A DNA stretch of 64,000 nt from Roseateles toxinivorans (GTDB taxonomy: Bacteria; Pseudomonadota; Gammaproteobacteria; Burkholderiales; Burkholderiaceae_C): the NCBI RefSeq assembly GCF_004362525.1, contig NZ_SNXS01000006.1, positions 1-64,000 of the forward strand, given 5' to 3'. Each line of letters starts with the position of its first letter. Positions within the stretch are counted from its first letter, which is position 1. The position numbers were made by a program, and so were the translations under genes. The notes under the pieces are model-generated. The model did not search any database, was not told the DNA's origin, and worked only from the letters and a program-made list of their open reading frames with translations. Below, in pieces: positions 43,758 through 52,299 of this stretch.

Positions 43758-44459
43758 ATGTACGCACGCTTCACCGCATTTGCTGTTTGGGCCCTGCTCG
43801 CGGGCAGCCTGGTGTTCTGGGCGCTGCAATTGGCGGTGAGCCCACTGCCGGCGCCGTCCCAGGTGCTGGCCGCCGCGGAAGGGGCTCCGGCACGGGTGGA
43901 TCTGTCGCGGCTGCTGGGCAATAGCGCGGCCGGTGCGGCGGCCAATGCCGAGCCCGCGGCCGAAAGCCGTTTTCGCCTGCTGGGCCTGGTGGCACCCAAG
44001 AAGGACAGGGGCTCGGGCGAAGGGGTGGCGTTGATTGCGGTCGATGGCAATCCCCCCAAGCCGGTCCGGGTGGGCGCCGCGGTGGATGGCGAGGTGCTAT
44101 TGCTGAGCCTTGATGCCACCAGCGTTGCTCTCGGGACCAGGGGCGCAGCCGAATCGTCCCGCATGGTCCTGCGGTTGCCGCCGCCGACCGTGGCCGTCAA
44201 CGCGCCCATAGGCTCAAACCCGCCACCCGGGGCGGGCAACAGCCCGGCGACCAGTTCCAAGCCCGGTGCGGCGCCCGAAGGCGGTCTTGTTTCAGGCGTG
44301 CCCATGGGCATGCCGGGCAATGTGCCCTACCGCGTCGGGGGCGTAGCGGCGATCCCGATCACGCCGGGGATGAACCCGGTGCCCCAAGCGAATGCCGCAC
44401 CCGATGCGCCAGTCATGCCCCAGTTGCCACTGCGGCCGGGCGGCGAGCCTCAGCGCTGA
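43758..44459 (+). CDS. gspC: Type II secretion protein GspC
   Basis: 233 residues. One N-terminal membrane helix (FAVWALLAGSLVFWALQLA) is followed by the homology region (SRFRLLGLVAPKKDRGSGEGVALIAVDG...VRVGAAVDGEVLLLSL) that contacts GspD. The C-terminus is Pro/Gly-rich and has no PDZ domain, unlike enterobacterial GspC. CATAAT at 43746-43751 is a -10-like element only 7 bases from the ATG, which would give an almost leaderless mRNA. It is separated from and divergent to the rest of the gsp genes. Confidence 0.9.
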   Translation: MYARFTAFAVWALLAGSLVFWALQLAVSPLPAPSQVLAAAEGAPARVDLSRLLGNSAAGAAANAEPAAESRFRLLGLVAPKKDRGSGEGVALIAVDGNPPKPVRVGAAVDGEVLLLSLDATSVALGTRGAAESSRMVLRLPPPTVAVNAPIGSNPPPGAGNSPATSSKPGAAPEGGLVSGVPMGMPGNVPYRVGGVAAIPITPGMNPVPQANAAPDAPVMPQLPLRPGGEPQR

Positions 44460-45511
44460 GGCGCGTCGTTCCAGTCGGCCGGCTTCGAGGGCGTGGGGTC
44501 GTCGGCGTCGGTGACGTCGGCCAGCAGCGCGGCGGCGCTGCGTATCAGCGGCCAGGCCAGGGTCGCCCCGGTGCCGTCGGCGCTCTGCATGCCCAGCTCC
44601 AGCAGGGCCGAGGCGTGGAACAGGGCCATCGCTTCGTCCAGCCCGCGGTGCGAATGGCTGCGACAGAACACCGCATAGTCGGTCACCGGCGAGGCGATTG
44701 CCGCCGCCACCTTCAGCGCTGCACAGGCGGCCATGCCGTCCACGACTATCAGCTGCCGCTTGCTCGCAGCGACCAGCATCAGGCCGACCATCATCGCGAT
44801 CTCGAAGCCGCCAAAGGCGGCCAGCACCTCGATCGGGTCTGTGGTGTCGCGGTGCCGGCCCTGTGCACCCTGCAATATGACCAGCAGATGGGCGAGGTCG
44901 TCCTGGCGCATGTCCGGCCCCGAAACCACCAGATCTCGCACCGGGCAGTCGCCCAGCCTTGACAGCACCAGGGCCGCGCTCTCGTGCGAGCCCACGCCCA
45001 TGCCGGCGCAGGCGACCAGATTGCCCTGCAGGGTATCGGCGATTTCCATGCCGGCGCGGATGGCGGCATTGGCCTGCTCCATCGACATCGCCGGGCCGAC
45101 GCGAGCATTGCGCGTGCCGTGGGCGATCTTGCGCGCCAGCAGCTTGGGGTGGCGCTCCATCGGGTCGGCCAGGCCGGCGTCGACGACGGTCAGCTGCAGT
45201 CCCTGCATGCGGGCGAATACGGAGACCGGCAGCTGGCCGTTGAGCAATTGCTGCACCCTCAGGCCGCTGCTGGCGCCGCGCATCGCGCCAATGCCATCAA
45301 CGGCCATGCCATGGTCGGCCGCAAAGATGACGACCTGCGGGTTGCGAAAGCGCGGTTTCAAGGTGTCCTGCACCAGGCCCAGGCGTATCGCCAGCGGTTC
45401 CAGCTCCCCCATGCTGCCCACCGTCTCAGCCCGGTACTCCAAGGTCACGCGCAGCGCCCGATCCAGGGTCGGGTTGGCGGTCGGCGAGATCGGGGTGGCG
45501 TTGGCGGACAT
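44450..45511 (-). CDS. cobT: Nicotinate-nucleotide:dimethylbenzimidazole phosphoribosyltransferase-like (CobT family)
   Basis: 353 residues, CobT length. Family blocks are recognisable: GSMGELEPLAIRLGL, VVIFAADHGMAVDG, FGGFEIAMMVGLMLVAASKRQLIVVDG, and the closing DGTGATLAWPLIRSAAALL. Two glutamates considered important in Salmonella CobT appear changed: GEMGIG reads AGMGVGSHES, and GEGTGA reads ADGTGA. No cobalamin riboswitch was recognised upstream. The gene is convergent with gspC with 10 bp overlap. It may act on another base or be weakly active. Confidence 0.8.
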   Translation of the reverse strand: MSANATPISPTANPTLDRALRVTLEYRAETVGSMGELEPLAIRLGLVQDTLKPRFRNPQVVIFAADHGMAVDGIGAMRGASSGLRVQQLLNGQLPVSVFARMQGLQLTVVDAGLADPMERHPKLLARKIAHGTRNARVGPAMSMEQANAAIRAGMEIADTLQGNLVACAGMGVGSHESAALVLSRLGDCPVRDLVVSGPDMRQDDLAHLLVILQGAQGRHRDTTDPIEVLAAFGGFEIAMMVGLMLVAASKRQLIVVDGMAACAALKVAAAIASPVTDYAVFCRSHSHRGLDEAMALFHASALLELGMQSADGTGATLAWPLIRSAAALLADVTDADDPTPSKPADWNDAPQR

Positions 45512-45640
45512 GGGCGGGCTGCGGTCGGGCGGTTTTCGATTGTGCGGCCTGCCGCCCGCGCCGGGCATCGGTTAATCCCCTGTTCTCCAGTCAGTTGAGG
45601 ACAGAGCTCGCCGAGTACGGCAAGGTCTATCCCCAAGGCC

Positions 45641-47215
45641 TTACCTCAGGAACAGTCGATAGGCCGGGTTGTCGGTTTCGTCGATGCAGGGGTAGTTCAA
45701 GGTTGCCAGGAAGTCCTTGAAGGCCTTCTTGTCCCCTTTGGCGACCTGGATGCCGACCAGGATGCGGCCATAGTCGGCACCCTGGTTGCGGTAGTGGAAC
45801 AGGCTGATGTTCCAGTCCGGATGCATGCTGGACAGGAACCGCATCAGCGCGCCGGGCCGTTCCGGGAAAACAAAGCGGTAAAGGCGCTCATCCTTGGCCA
45901 GTTCGGAGCGGCCGCCAACCATATGGCGCACATGCTCCTTGGCCATCTCGTTGTCGGTCAGGTCGAGCGCGCCAAAGCCCTGCTTGGTGAAGCTGCGGGC
46001 GATCTTGGCCGATTCACCCCGGTCATGGGTCGACAGGCCGACGAAGACATGGGCCTCCTTGGCGTCGGAGATGCGGTAGTTGAACTCGGTCACGCTGCGC
46101 GGGCCGATCAGCGCGCAGAAGCGTTTGAAGCTGCCGCGCTCTTCGGGGATGGTGAAGGCAAACAGGGCCTCGCGCTGCTCGCCGACCTCGGCCCGCTCGG
46201 CGACAAAGCGCAGGCGATCGAAGTTCATATTGGCGCCACAGGTCACGGCGACAAAGGTCTTGCCCTTGAGCTTGTGGGCGGCCACATACTGCTTGATGGC
46301 GGCCACGCCCATCGCCCCCGAGGGCTCAAGTATGCTGCGCGTGTCCTCGAACACATCCTTGATCGCGGCGCAGACGGCGTCGGTGTCCACGACCACGTAG
46401 TCGTCCACCAAGGCCCTGGTGATGCGGAAGGTCTCTTCGCCAACCAGCTTGACCGCCGTGCCGTCGGCGAACAGGCCCACGTCATTGAGCTGCACCCGTT
46501 TCTTGGACTTGACCGAGCGCAGCATCGCGTCGGAATCGATCGTCTGCACGCCGATGACCTTGATCTCGGGCCGCACCGCCTTGATGTAGGCGGCCACGCC
46601 GGAGATCAGGCCGCCGCCGCCTATGGCCACGAACACCGCGTCAATGGGGCCCTGGTGCTGGCGCAATATCTCCATCGCCACCGTGCCCTGGCCGGCGATC
46701 ACATCGGGGTCATCGAAGGGGTGCACAAAGCACAGGCCCTCGGCCTTCTCAATCACCAGCGCATGCAGATAGGCATCGGAATAGCTGTCGCCGACCAGCA
46801 CGACCTCGCCACCCAGCGCCTTGACCGCATTGATCTTGACCTGCGGTGTCGTCACCGGCATCACGATCACGGCGCGGCAGCCCAGCTTCTTGGCCGACAG
46901 GGCCACGCCTTGCGCATGGTTGCCGGCCGAGGCGCAGATCACGCCCTTGTCGAGCTGCTCGCGGCTCAGGTGCGCCATCTTGTTGTAGGCACCGCGCAGC
47001 TTGAAGCTGAACACCGGCTGGGTGTCCTCGCGCTTGAGCAGCACATGGTTGGCGATGCGACGCGAAAGGTTCTTGGCCGGCTCCAGGGCGCTTTCGATCG
47101 CCACGTCATAGACCTTGGCATTCAGAATGCGCTGCAGATAGCCATCATCGGCGGGCGTCAGGGCCGGCTGGGTGGGCGTCTGGGGCTTGCGACGGGCGCG
47201 GGGCGAGCCAAGCAT
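45641..47215 (-). CDS. ilvA: Biosynthetic threonine ammonia-lyase (threonine deaminase)
   Basis: 524 residues. A fold type II PLP domain (residues 1-335) carries SFKLRGAYNKM with the PLP lysine and GGGGLISG phosphate-binding loop. Two ACT-like regulatory domains follow (VFVGLSTHDRGESAKI; ERPGALMRFLSSMHP), so isoleucine feedback is expected. It makes 2-oxobutanoate, the first step to isoleucine. The ATG at 47215 has AGGAG 7 bases upstream. A terminator lies 70 bases upstream in the leader. Confidence 0.96.
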   Translation of the reverse strand: MLGSPRARRKPQTPTQPALTPADDGYLQRILNAKVYDVAIESALEPAKNLSRRIANHVLLKREDTQPVFSFKLRGAYNKMAHLSREQLDKGVICASAGNHAQGVALSAKKLGCRAVIVMPVTTPQVKINAVKALGGEVVLVGDSYSDAYLHALVIEKAEGLCFVHPFDDPDVIAGQGTVAMEILRQHQGPIDAVFVAIGGGGLISGVAAYIKAVRPEIKVIGVQTIDSDAMLRSVKSKKRVQLNDVGLFADGTAVKLVGEETFRITRALVDDYVVVDTDAVCAAIKDVFEDTRSILEPSGAMGVAAIKQYVAAHKLKGKTFVAVTCGANMNFDRLRFVAERAEVGEQREALFAFTIPEERGSFKRFCALIGPRSVTEFNYRISDAKEAHVFVGLSTHDRGESAKIARSFTKQGFGALDLTDNEMAKEHVRHMVGGRSELAKDERLYRFVFPERPGALMRFLSSMHPDWNISLFHYRNQGADYGRILVGIQVAKGDKKAFKDFLATLNYPCIDETDNPAYRLFLR

Positions 47216-47285
47216 GTACGGTCTCCTGTGCGGTTCTATTGCAGCGCAGCATGATAAGCGCTGCCTCTGAAAACCCGAGCAGGCA

Positions 47286-47411
47286 TAAAAAAACCCAGAG
47301 CCGTGAGGCTCTGGGTTGAATCCACCCTAGAGGCGGTGGAGGAGACAACCGGTGCCAGGCACCTTATGCCCGGCTTGGGGCTAGTTTAGCGGCCCTATTG
47401 CTGCACTGCAA
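47286..47411 (-). promoter_or_regulatory. Candidate ilvA leader with attenuator-like terminator, or a short RNA
   Basis: On the minus strand TTGCAG (47406-47411), 17 bases, and TAAACT (47383-47388) form a promoter-like pair. About 90 bases later a perfect 11-bp terminator stem (47307-47317 with 47292-47302) ends in a run of T (47287-47293), 71 bases before ilvA. Within it a GTG frame (47327-47362) encodes MPGTGCLLHRL with three Leu codons. CTCTAGGGT (47324-47332) can pair with ACCCAGAG (47309-47316) of the stem, with one bulge, as an antiterminator. Otherwise the 304-bp gap holds no gene. Confidence 0.5.
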
Positions 47412-47519
47412 CAAGTTTGATGCGAAGATTGCTAGAGAGTCCGCTCCAGGCCGTGGTGCATGCCGGCACAATCTGGTGCGCACTCTTTTGGGGTGGCCGA
47501 TTTCATAGAGGGATATGTG

Positions 47520-47942
47520 ATGGATTGCACAGTCAACTGGTTGCCCGAAGCGGGCATGGCATTCGTGGCCGAGACCGGCAGCGGTCATCTGCTGACCATG
47601 GATGGCGCGCCCGACGGCGGCGGGCGAGACCTGGCCCCCAGGCCGATGGAGACGGTGCTGGCGGGCACCGGCGGCTGCACGGCCTATGACGTGGTGCTGA
47701 TACTGAAACGTGGCCGCCACGATGTGCAGGGCTGCCGAGTGAAGCTGACCACCGAGCGCGCAACGACCGACCCCAAGGTCTTCACCAAGATCCATATGCA
47801 CTTCACCGTCACCGGCAAGGGGCTCAGCCAGGAGGTCGTCGAGCGGGCGGTGCAGCTGTCGCACGACAAGTACTGCTCGGCCAGCATCATGCTGGGCAAG
47901 ACGGCCGAAATCACCACCTCGGTGGAGTTGATTCAGATGTGA
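47520..47942 (+). CDS. OsmC-family redox protein, YhfA-like
   Basis: 140 residues. [24 protein letters not shown] holds the first redox Cys, and [11 protein letters not shown] the second; the OsmC/Ohr fold fits. YhfA-type proteins have no firmly known substrate but are thought to act on organic hydroperoxides. ATG at 47520 with AGAGGG 7 bases upstream. It is convergent with coq7, overlapping it by 10 bp. Confidence 0.88.
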   Translation: MDCTVNWLPEAGMAFVAETGSGHLLTMDGAPDGGGRDLAPRPMETVLAGTGGCTAYDVVLILKRGRHDVQGCRVKLTTERATTDPKVFTKIHMHFTVTGKGLSQEVVERAVQLSHDKYCSASIMLGKTAEITTSVELIQM

Positions 47943-48589
47943 TGTGCCGTGCGCGTCATCACGCCGGCCGCCAGCTTCATCAGCCGCTTCACCGTGGCCG
48001 GCAATTCGGTTGCACCGGCGTCCTGAGCCTCCTGGGCATGCTGGGCCTCGTCAGCCTGCATCTGGGCCACGACGGCGCGTGAATCGAGGTCTGCGGCCGG
48101 CAGGCGATCCAGATGGCCGGCCAGATGGGCTTCCACCTGCCTCTCGGTCTCGACCACAAAGCCGAGGCTGCGCTTGTCGCCGGCCAGACCGGCGATCAGA
48201 CCGATGCCGAAGGCCCCGGCATACCAGACCGGGGAGAGCAGGCTGACCCTGTCTCCCAACTCGTCCAGGCGCTGCCGGGTCCAGGCCAGATGATCCGCCT
48301 CATCGCGTGCGGCATGCTGAAAATGCTCGCGCAGTTGCGCGTCGCGGGTGACCAGCGATTGCGCCTGGTAAAGAGCCTGAGCACAGATCTCGCCTACGTG
48401 GTTGACGCGCATCAGCGCGCCGGACAGGGCCTTCTGTTCCGCATCCAGGTTGACGGTCGCCCCCTGCTCCCGCGGTATCGGGCGAGCAGGGCGATATGCG
48501 CCCGACAGGCCGCGCAGGGTCTGGTCAAGGCTGCTGATGAGCCCGTCGGTCGGGCTTAACTGCACTCGGGAGTGTTCTACTGAGGTCAT
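47933..48589 (-). CDS. coq7: 3-demethoxyubiquinol 3-hydroxylase Coq7
   Basis: 218 residues. Di-iron carboxylate protein: [26 protein letters not shown] (ExxH), VEAHLAGHL and ADEAQHA carry the metal-binding Glu and His residues. It hydroxylates demethoxyubiquinol in ubiquinone synthesis and sits at the inner membrane. It starts 45 bases from a set of CGTCAT repeats. Confidence 0.94.
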   Translation of the reverse strand: MTSVEHSRVQLSPTDGLISSLDQTLRGLSGAYRPARPIPREQGATVNLDAEQKALSGALMRVNHVGEICAQALYQAQSLVTRDAQLREHFQHAARDEADHLAWTRQRLDELGDRVSLLSPVWYAGAFGIGLIAGLAGDKRSLGFVVETERQVEAHLAGHLDRLPAADLDSRAVVAQMQADEAQHAQEAQDAGATELPATVKRLMKLAAGVMTRTAHHI

Positions 48590-48633
48590 GGTGGTGCTAG
48601 CAGGTGCTAACTATTGTCAACCAGGTGGCGGGT

Positions 48634-48660
48634 CGTCATAGGGCGTCATCAAAACGTCAT
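48634..48660. promoter_or_regulatory. Three phased CGTCAT direct repeats
   Basis: CGTCAT occurs at 48634-48639, 48644-48649 and 48655-48660, spaced 10 and 11 bases, that is one per helical turn. The array lies between divergent coq7 (start 48589) and a porin (start 48848). Phased hexamers of this kind are typical of response-regulator sites; the sequence resembles the PhoB half-site TGTCAT. The regulated gene is uncertain. Confidence 0.4.
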
Positions 48661-48847
48661 TTGCCAGCTCGTTGTGTGATCGCAACGGCAAGACGGGATA
48701 TCGGGCCGCGGGGCTGGCATCAAAGCGGCGCGTCTGGTGCAATACGCGCAGCTTCCGCTGTGGAGGTTGGCCTGATCAGTCGCAGTATCTTTATCTGGCG
48801 GCTACCCCGGATCGGGACCTCTGGTTTCACTCTAAGGAAATAACGCA

Positions 48848-49855
48848 ATGAAAAAATCTCTGCTTGCCCTGGCCGTGCTTGCCTCCTTCGCCAGTGCCGC
48901 TTCGGCCCAGTCGTCCGTCACGCTGTTCGGCGGCCTTGACCTGAACCTGCGCTATGCCAAGTCCAGCGGCGCGACGCTGAAGACCATGGGTACCGATGGT
49001 ATCTACAGCAGCCGTTGGGGCGTGCGTGGCGTCGAAGACCTTGGCGGTGGCCTGAAGGCCGGCTTCTGGCTCGAAGCCGCCATCAACCCTGATGCTGGTA
49101 CCACCAACGCTGCCCGCTACTGGCACCGTCGTACCTCGGTCAGCCTGATGGGTGACTTCGGTGAAGTGCGTCTGGGTCGCTACCTGACCAACCAGTTCAC
49201 GGCCTACGCCGACTTCGATCCGTTCGGCACCAACGGTGTTGGCGACGTCAACAAGATGCACCAGTTCATGGGCAGCGGCGTTTCCAGCGGCACCCGTGCT
49301 GACAACATCGTCGGCTACTTCCTGCCGGGCAACCTGGGTGGCATCTACGGTTCCGCTGAAGTCGCTGCCGGTGAAGGCGCAATCGGCAACAAGTACGTCG
49401 GTGTGCGTTTGGGCTATGCAGCTGGCCCGCTCAACGTCAGCGGTGCTTTTGCCAACGTCACCGCCGGTGGGTCCGACTTCAAGCGCACCACGTTCTCTGG
49501 TTCGTATGACCTGGGCGTGGCCAAGCTGACCGGTGCTTACACCCAGGGCAAGTGGCAAGCGCGCAAGCAGACCGTCGTGCAAATCGGCGCCCTGGTGCCG
49601 GTCGGCAGCACGGGTACCTTCAAGGCTTCGTACACCAGCGGCAATGCCAACACCGCTGCCGAAGCCGTGACCGGTGACTCGAAGCAATTCGCCGTCGGTT
49701 ACATCCACGACCTGTCGAAGCGCTCGGCCCTGTACGGCACGCTGTCGCGCGTCAGCAATAGCGGCCGAGCCGCCGTTGGTGTGTCGGGCTCCCCGACCGT
49801 GCGTGCTGGTCAAGCTTCGACCGGCTTCGAAGTGGGTGTCAAGCACACCTTCTGA
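48848..49855 (+). CDS. Gram-negative trimeric porin
   Basis: 335 residues. Signal peptide MKKSLLALAVLASFASAASA, then QSSVTLFGGLDLNLRYAKS, the standard start of Burkholderiales general porins. SRWGVRGVEDLGGGLKAGFWLE, the loop RLGRYLTNQFTAYADFDPFG, and a C-terminal Phe (GVKHTF) for outer-membrane assembly are seen. It allows passive diffusion of small solutes. It is followed by two hairpins and then a second porin. Confidence 0.95.
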   Translation: MKKSLLALAVLASFASAASAQSSVTLFGGLDLNLRYAKSSGATLKTMGTDGIYSSRWGVRGVEDLGGGLKAGFWLEAAINPDAGTTNAARYWHRRTSVSLMGDFGEVRLGRYLTNQFTAYADFDPFGTNGVGDVNKMHQFMGSGVSSGTRADNIVGYFLPGNLGGIYGSAEVAAGEGAIGNKYVGVRLGYAAGPLNVSGAFANVTAGGSDFKRTTFSGSYDLGVAKLTGAYTQGKWQARKQTVVQIGALVPVGSTGTFKASYTSGNANTAAEAVTGDSKQFAVGYIHDLSKRSALYGTLSRVSNSGRAAVGVSGSPTVRAGQASTGFEVGVKHTF

Positions 49856-49860
49856 TCGCA

Positions 49861-49912
49861 AACCCGCTTCGGCGGGTTGAGCGTCATCAAGCCGCCTTCG
49901 GGCGGCTTTTTC
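49861..49912 (+). terminator. Tandem terminator after the first porin
   Basis: A 7-8-bp hairpin at 49861-49878 is followed by a stronger one: 49889-49896 with 49901-49908, loop TTCG, then a T run. The second is a textbook intrinsic terminator. Confidence 0.85.
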
Positions 49913-50057
49913 GATTTGTGGCTGCCGTTTGGCTTGCTCTTGCCTGTCGCACTGGTGACAGGGTTAGCTCTTGTGGATAGGGTGCAACATCGGGGTTCCG
50001 CTAACCGAGGCCAGGCCACAAAATACTGAAAACGATTCTTACCAGCAGGAGACATAG

Positions 50058-51131
50058 ATGAAAAAAGCAAGCTTGGCCCTCAGCCTCTTGGCCCTCAGCA
50101 CGACCGGCGCTTGGGCGCAGTCCAGCGTGACGCTTTATGGCATCGTGGACGCCGCCGTGCGCATGACGACCAATGCTGGCGCGACCGCTGCCACCAACGG
50201 CAAGTCGATCAAGACCCTGCAGCCTGGCGGTATGTCGCAGAGCCGCCTGGGCATCAACGTGACCGAAGACATGGGCGGCGGCCTGAAGGCGATTGCCAAC
50301 CTGGAACACCGCCTGATGTCGGACACCGGTACGGCCACCGCAGCCGACTTCTGGCGCCAATCCTGGGTGGGTCTGCAGTCGAATGACTTCGGCCGCATCA
50401 CCCTGGGTCGTCAGTACAACATCCTGTTCGACATCTATACCTCGACCTATCCCTCGTTCCGCTATTCGCCCTATATCGAGGCCTACAAGCCCGAAATCGG
50501 CATGTCGCTGACCGCGCGTCAGGACAATATGGTCAAGTACCTGGTTGAGTCGGGCGGTCTGCGCGGCGAGATCCAGGTCAGCGCTGGCGAAGGTTCCGCG
50601 GCCGGTGGTAAGTCCATGGGTGGTCTGCTGCGCTACGCGCAAGGTGAGTTCGCGGTTGGCGGCGCCATCCTGCAGCTGAAGGACGGGGGCGGCAAGAAGG
50701 TCACTGCCACCACCTTCGGCGGCAACTACACCTCGGGCCCCCTGTACCTGACGGCCTCGTGGGCACGCAACAAGTTCCAGACGGGTTTCAGCGCTCCGAC
50801 CAATGGCGCACTGGCTGCTTCCATCGTCGGTGCCTTGAATGCTGCCTCGGCACTGGCTGAGCACCGTGATATGTGGAGCGTTGGCGCCACCTATCAGCTG
50901 GACGCCCAGTGGAACCTGGGTGCGCACTACTGGCATGCCAAACAGAACGGCACCATCGCAGCCGGCGACGGCAAGGGTGACTTCTTCGCTGTGGTGGCCG
51001 ACTATGCCTTCTCCAAGCGCACCGACGCCTATCTCGAGTTCGATCACACCAAGATCGGCGGCAACCTGACCCTGGCCAATGGCGCCCGCAAGCGCAGTGG
51101 CTTCATGATGGGCGTGCGTCACCGCTTCTGA
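50058..51131 (+). CDS. Gram-negative trimeric porin
   Basis: 357 residues, with signal peptide to TTGAWAQ and the mature start SSVTLYGIVDAAVRM. MGGGLKAIANLEHRL, QSWVGLQSNDFGRITLGRQYN, and the C-terminal GVRHRF (Phe end) are typical. It is clearly diverged from the first porin, so they are not a recent duplicate. ATG has AGGAG 9 bases upstream; its own terminator follows. Confidence 0.95.
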   Translation: MKKASLALSLLALSTTGAWAQSSVTLYGIVDAAVRMTTNAGATAATNGKSIKTLQPGGMSQSRLGINVTEDMGGGLKAIANLEHRLMSDTGTATAADFWRQSWVGLQSNDFGRITLGRQYNILFDIYTSTYPSFRYSPYIEAYKPEIGMSLTARQDNMVKYLVESGGLRGEIQVSAGEGSAAGGKSMGGLLRYAQGEFAVGGAILQLKDGGGKKVTATTFGGNYTSGPLYLTASWARNKFQTGFSAPTNGALAASIVGALNAASALAEHRDMWSVGATYQLDAQWNLGAHYWHAKQNGTIAAGDGKGDFFAVVADYAFSKRTDAYLEFDHTKIGGNLTLANGARKRSGFMMGVRHRF

Positions 51132-51167
51132 TCCCATGGAGCATGCGGCCATGCCGCAAGCAAATGG

Positions 51168-51195
51168 AAGGGCCGCCACCAGCGGCCCTTTTTTC
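51168..51195 (+). terminator. Terminator after the second porin
   Basis: A 9-bp perfect stem (51168-51176 with 51182-51190) with loop CACCA and a run of six T. Confidence 0.9.
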
Positions 51196-51280
51196 ATTTG
51201 CGCCCATGGACTGCGATTGGCGGAAACTTTTTGCTGTCACCTCGCTCCCTGTACCGCCGCCACCCCCGAAGCTGTTGATC

Positions 51281-52042
51281 ATGATTGATGCGCTGTTGTC
51301 CCGTAGCTTGACGTTGTTGTGCGTCGTCGGATTGAGTGGGTGTGCGCAACTCGCGCGGGAGGCTCCACCGCTTCCTATGCCTGCCGACATGGAGGCCTGG
51401 TCGGCACGCGCACTGCCGGTCAAACCCGCCACACGCTACTCGATGGGCAAGCGGGCAGGCCATCACTGCGTGTTGGCCCAGGCTTACCGATCAGCCAGTT
51501 TGTGGCGGCGCAAACTGCATGTGCCGCCTGCCGAACTGGGCGCCATCGAGTTCAATTGGTGGGTGGGCGGCATGCCCGAGGGAGCCAGCGTCACTGACAC
51601 ATCGCATGACGACGCAAGTGCGCGCATCGTGTTGGCCTTTGACGGCAATGAGGCCGAGCTGTCGTCTCGCAATCGCATGCTGTTCGAACTGGCGCGAACC
51701 CTCACCGGCGAGGCGCCGCCCTATGCCACCTTGATGTATGTCTGGGATGCCAAGGCGCCGGTGGGTACCGAGGTGGTCAGTGCGCGCAGCGACCGCATGC
51801 GCAAGATCGTGGTTGCTTCCGGTGGCGAGAGTCTGCGCACCTGGCGCCGTTTCGAACGCGATGTGGTGGCCGACTTTCGTCGCGTCTATGGCGGCGAGTC
51901 GCCCGGGGCCCTGATCGGCTTGGCCTTGATGACCGACGCCGACAACACGAAGGGTAGGGTCGAGGCTTGCTACGGTGCCATCAGGCTGCTTGACCGGGCG
52001 GGTGCCGAGCTACCGGGTGGCCTTACGCTGCCAGGGCAGTGA
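51281..52042 (+). CDS. DUF3047 domain lipoprotein
   Basis: 253 residues from ATG 51281. The lipobox VVGLSGC puts the Cys at about residue 20. The mature part follows the DUF3047 pattern: IEFNWWVGGMPEGASVTDTSHDDASARIVLAFDG, YVWDAKAPVGTEV, and WRRFERDVVADFRRVYG, ending IGLALMTDADNT. The fold is a jelly-roll found in outer-membrane-associated proteins; function is unknown. It ends 257 bp before the dpp-type operon. Confidence 0.82.
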   Translation: MIDALLSRSLTLLCVVGLSGCAQLAREAPPLPMPADMEAWSARALPVKPATRYSMGKRAGHHCVLAQAYRSASLWRRKLHVPPAELGAIEFNWWVGGMPEGASVTDTSHDDASARIVLAFDGNEAELSSRNRMLFELARTLTGEAPPYATLMYVWDAKAPVGTEVVSARSDRMRKIVVASGGESLRTWRRFERDVVADFRRVYGGESPGALIGLALMTDADNTKGRVEACYGAIRLLDRAGAELPGGLTLPGQ

Positions 52043-52299
52043 CCACTAACACGACGAAGCAGGCCTTGCAGGGTTTGGCGATTCGGACTTACCCCTGTGG
52101 TCGGGCGCAACTTTATGCGCATGATGCGGGGCTTGCTGAAACCTGACGAAACAAGGCCGCTGGCCTCAGCAGTTCCCCTGACAAAGATGATTCCTGGTGT
52201 GCTGCATGTACATTCCCTCCCTCGCGGACACCTGCCTCGCCCCACGCTCGGGCACTGATCGTGGCTGAGCGCACGCTGCACAACTGACACTCTCTCAAC

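Noticed and set aside
45512-45640. Cobalamin riboswitch upstream of cobT
   Set aside because: The B12 box (GCCACTG and CCCGCAACTG-type core) is not seen in the 129 bp before the gene.
47286-47400. tRNA or SRP RNA gene upstream of ilvA
   Set aside because: GGGTTGAATCC resembles a T-arm, but no acceptor stem, D-arm or anticodon arm fits, and the SRP RNA core (GGTC..GGAAGGAAGCA) is absent.
48827-51197. Long antisense frames (344 and 398 codons) opposite both porins
   Set aside because: The porins have signal peptides, family motifs and terminal Phe; the antisense frames are low-complexity Gly/Val/Thr/Gln shadows.
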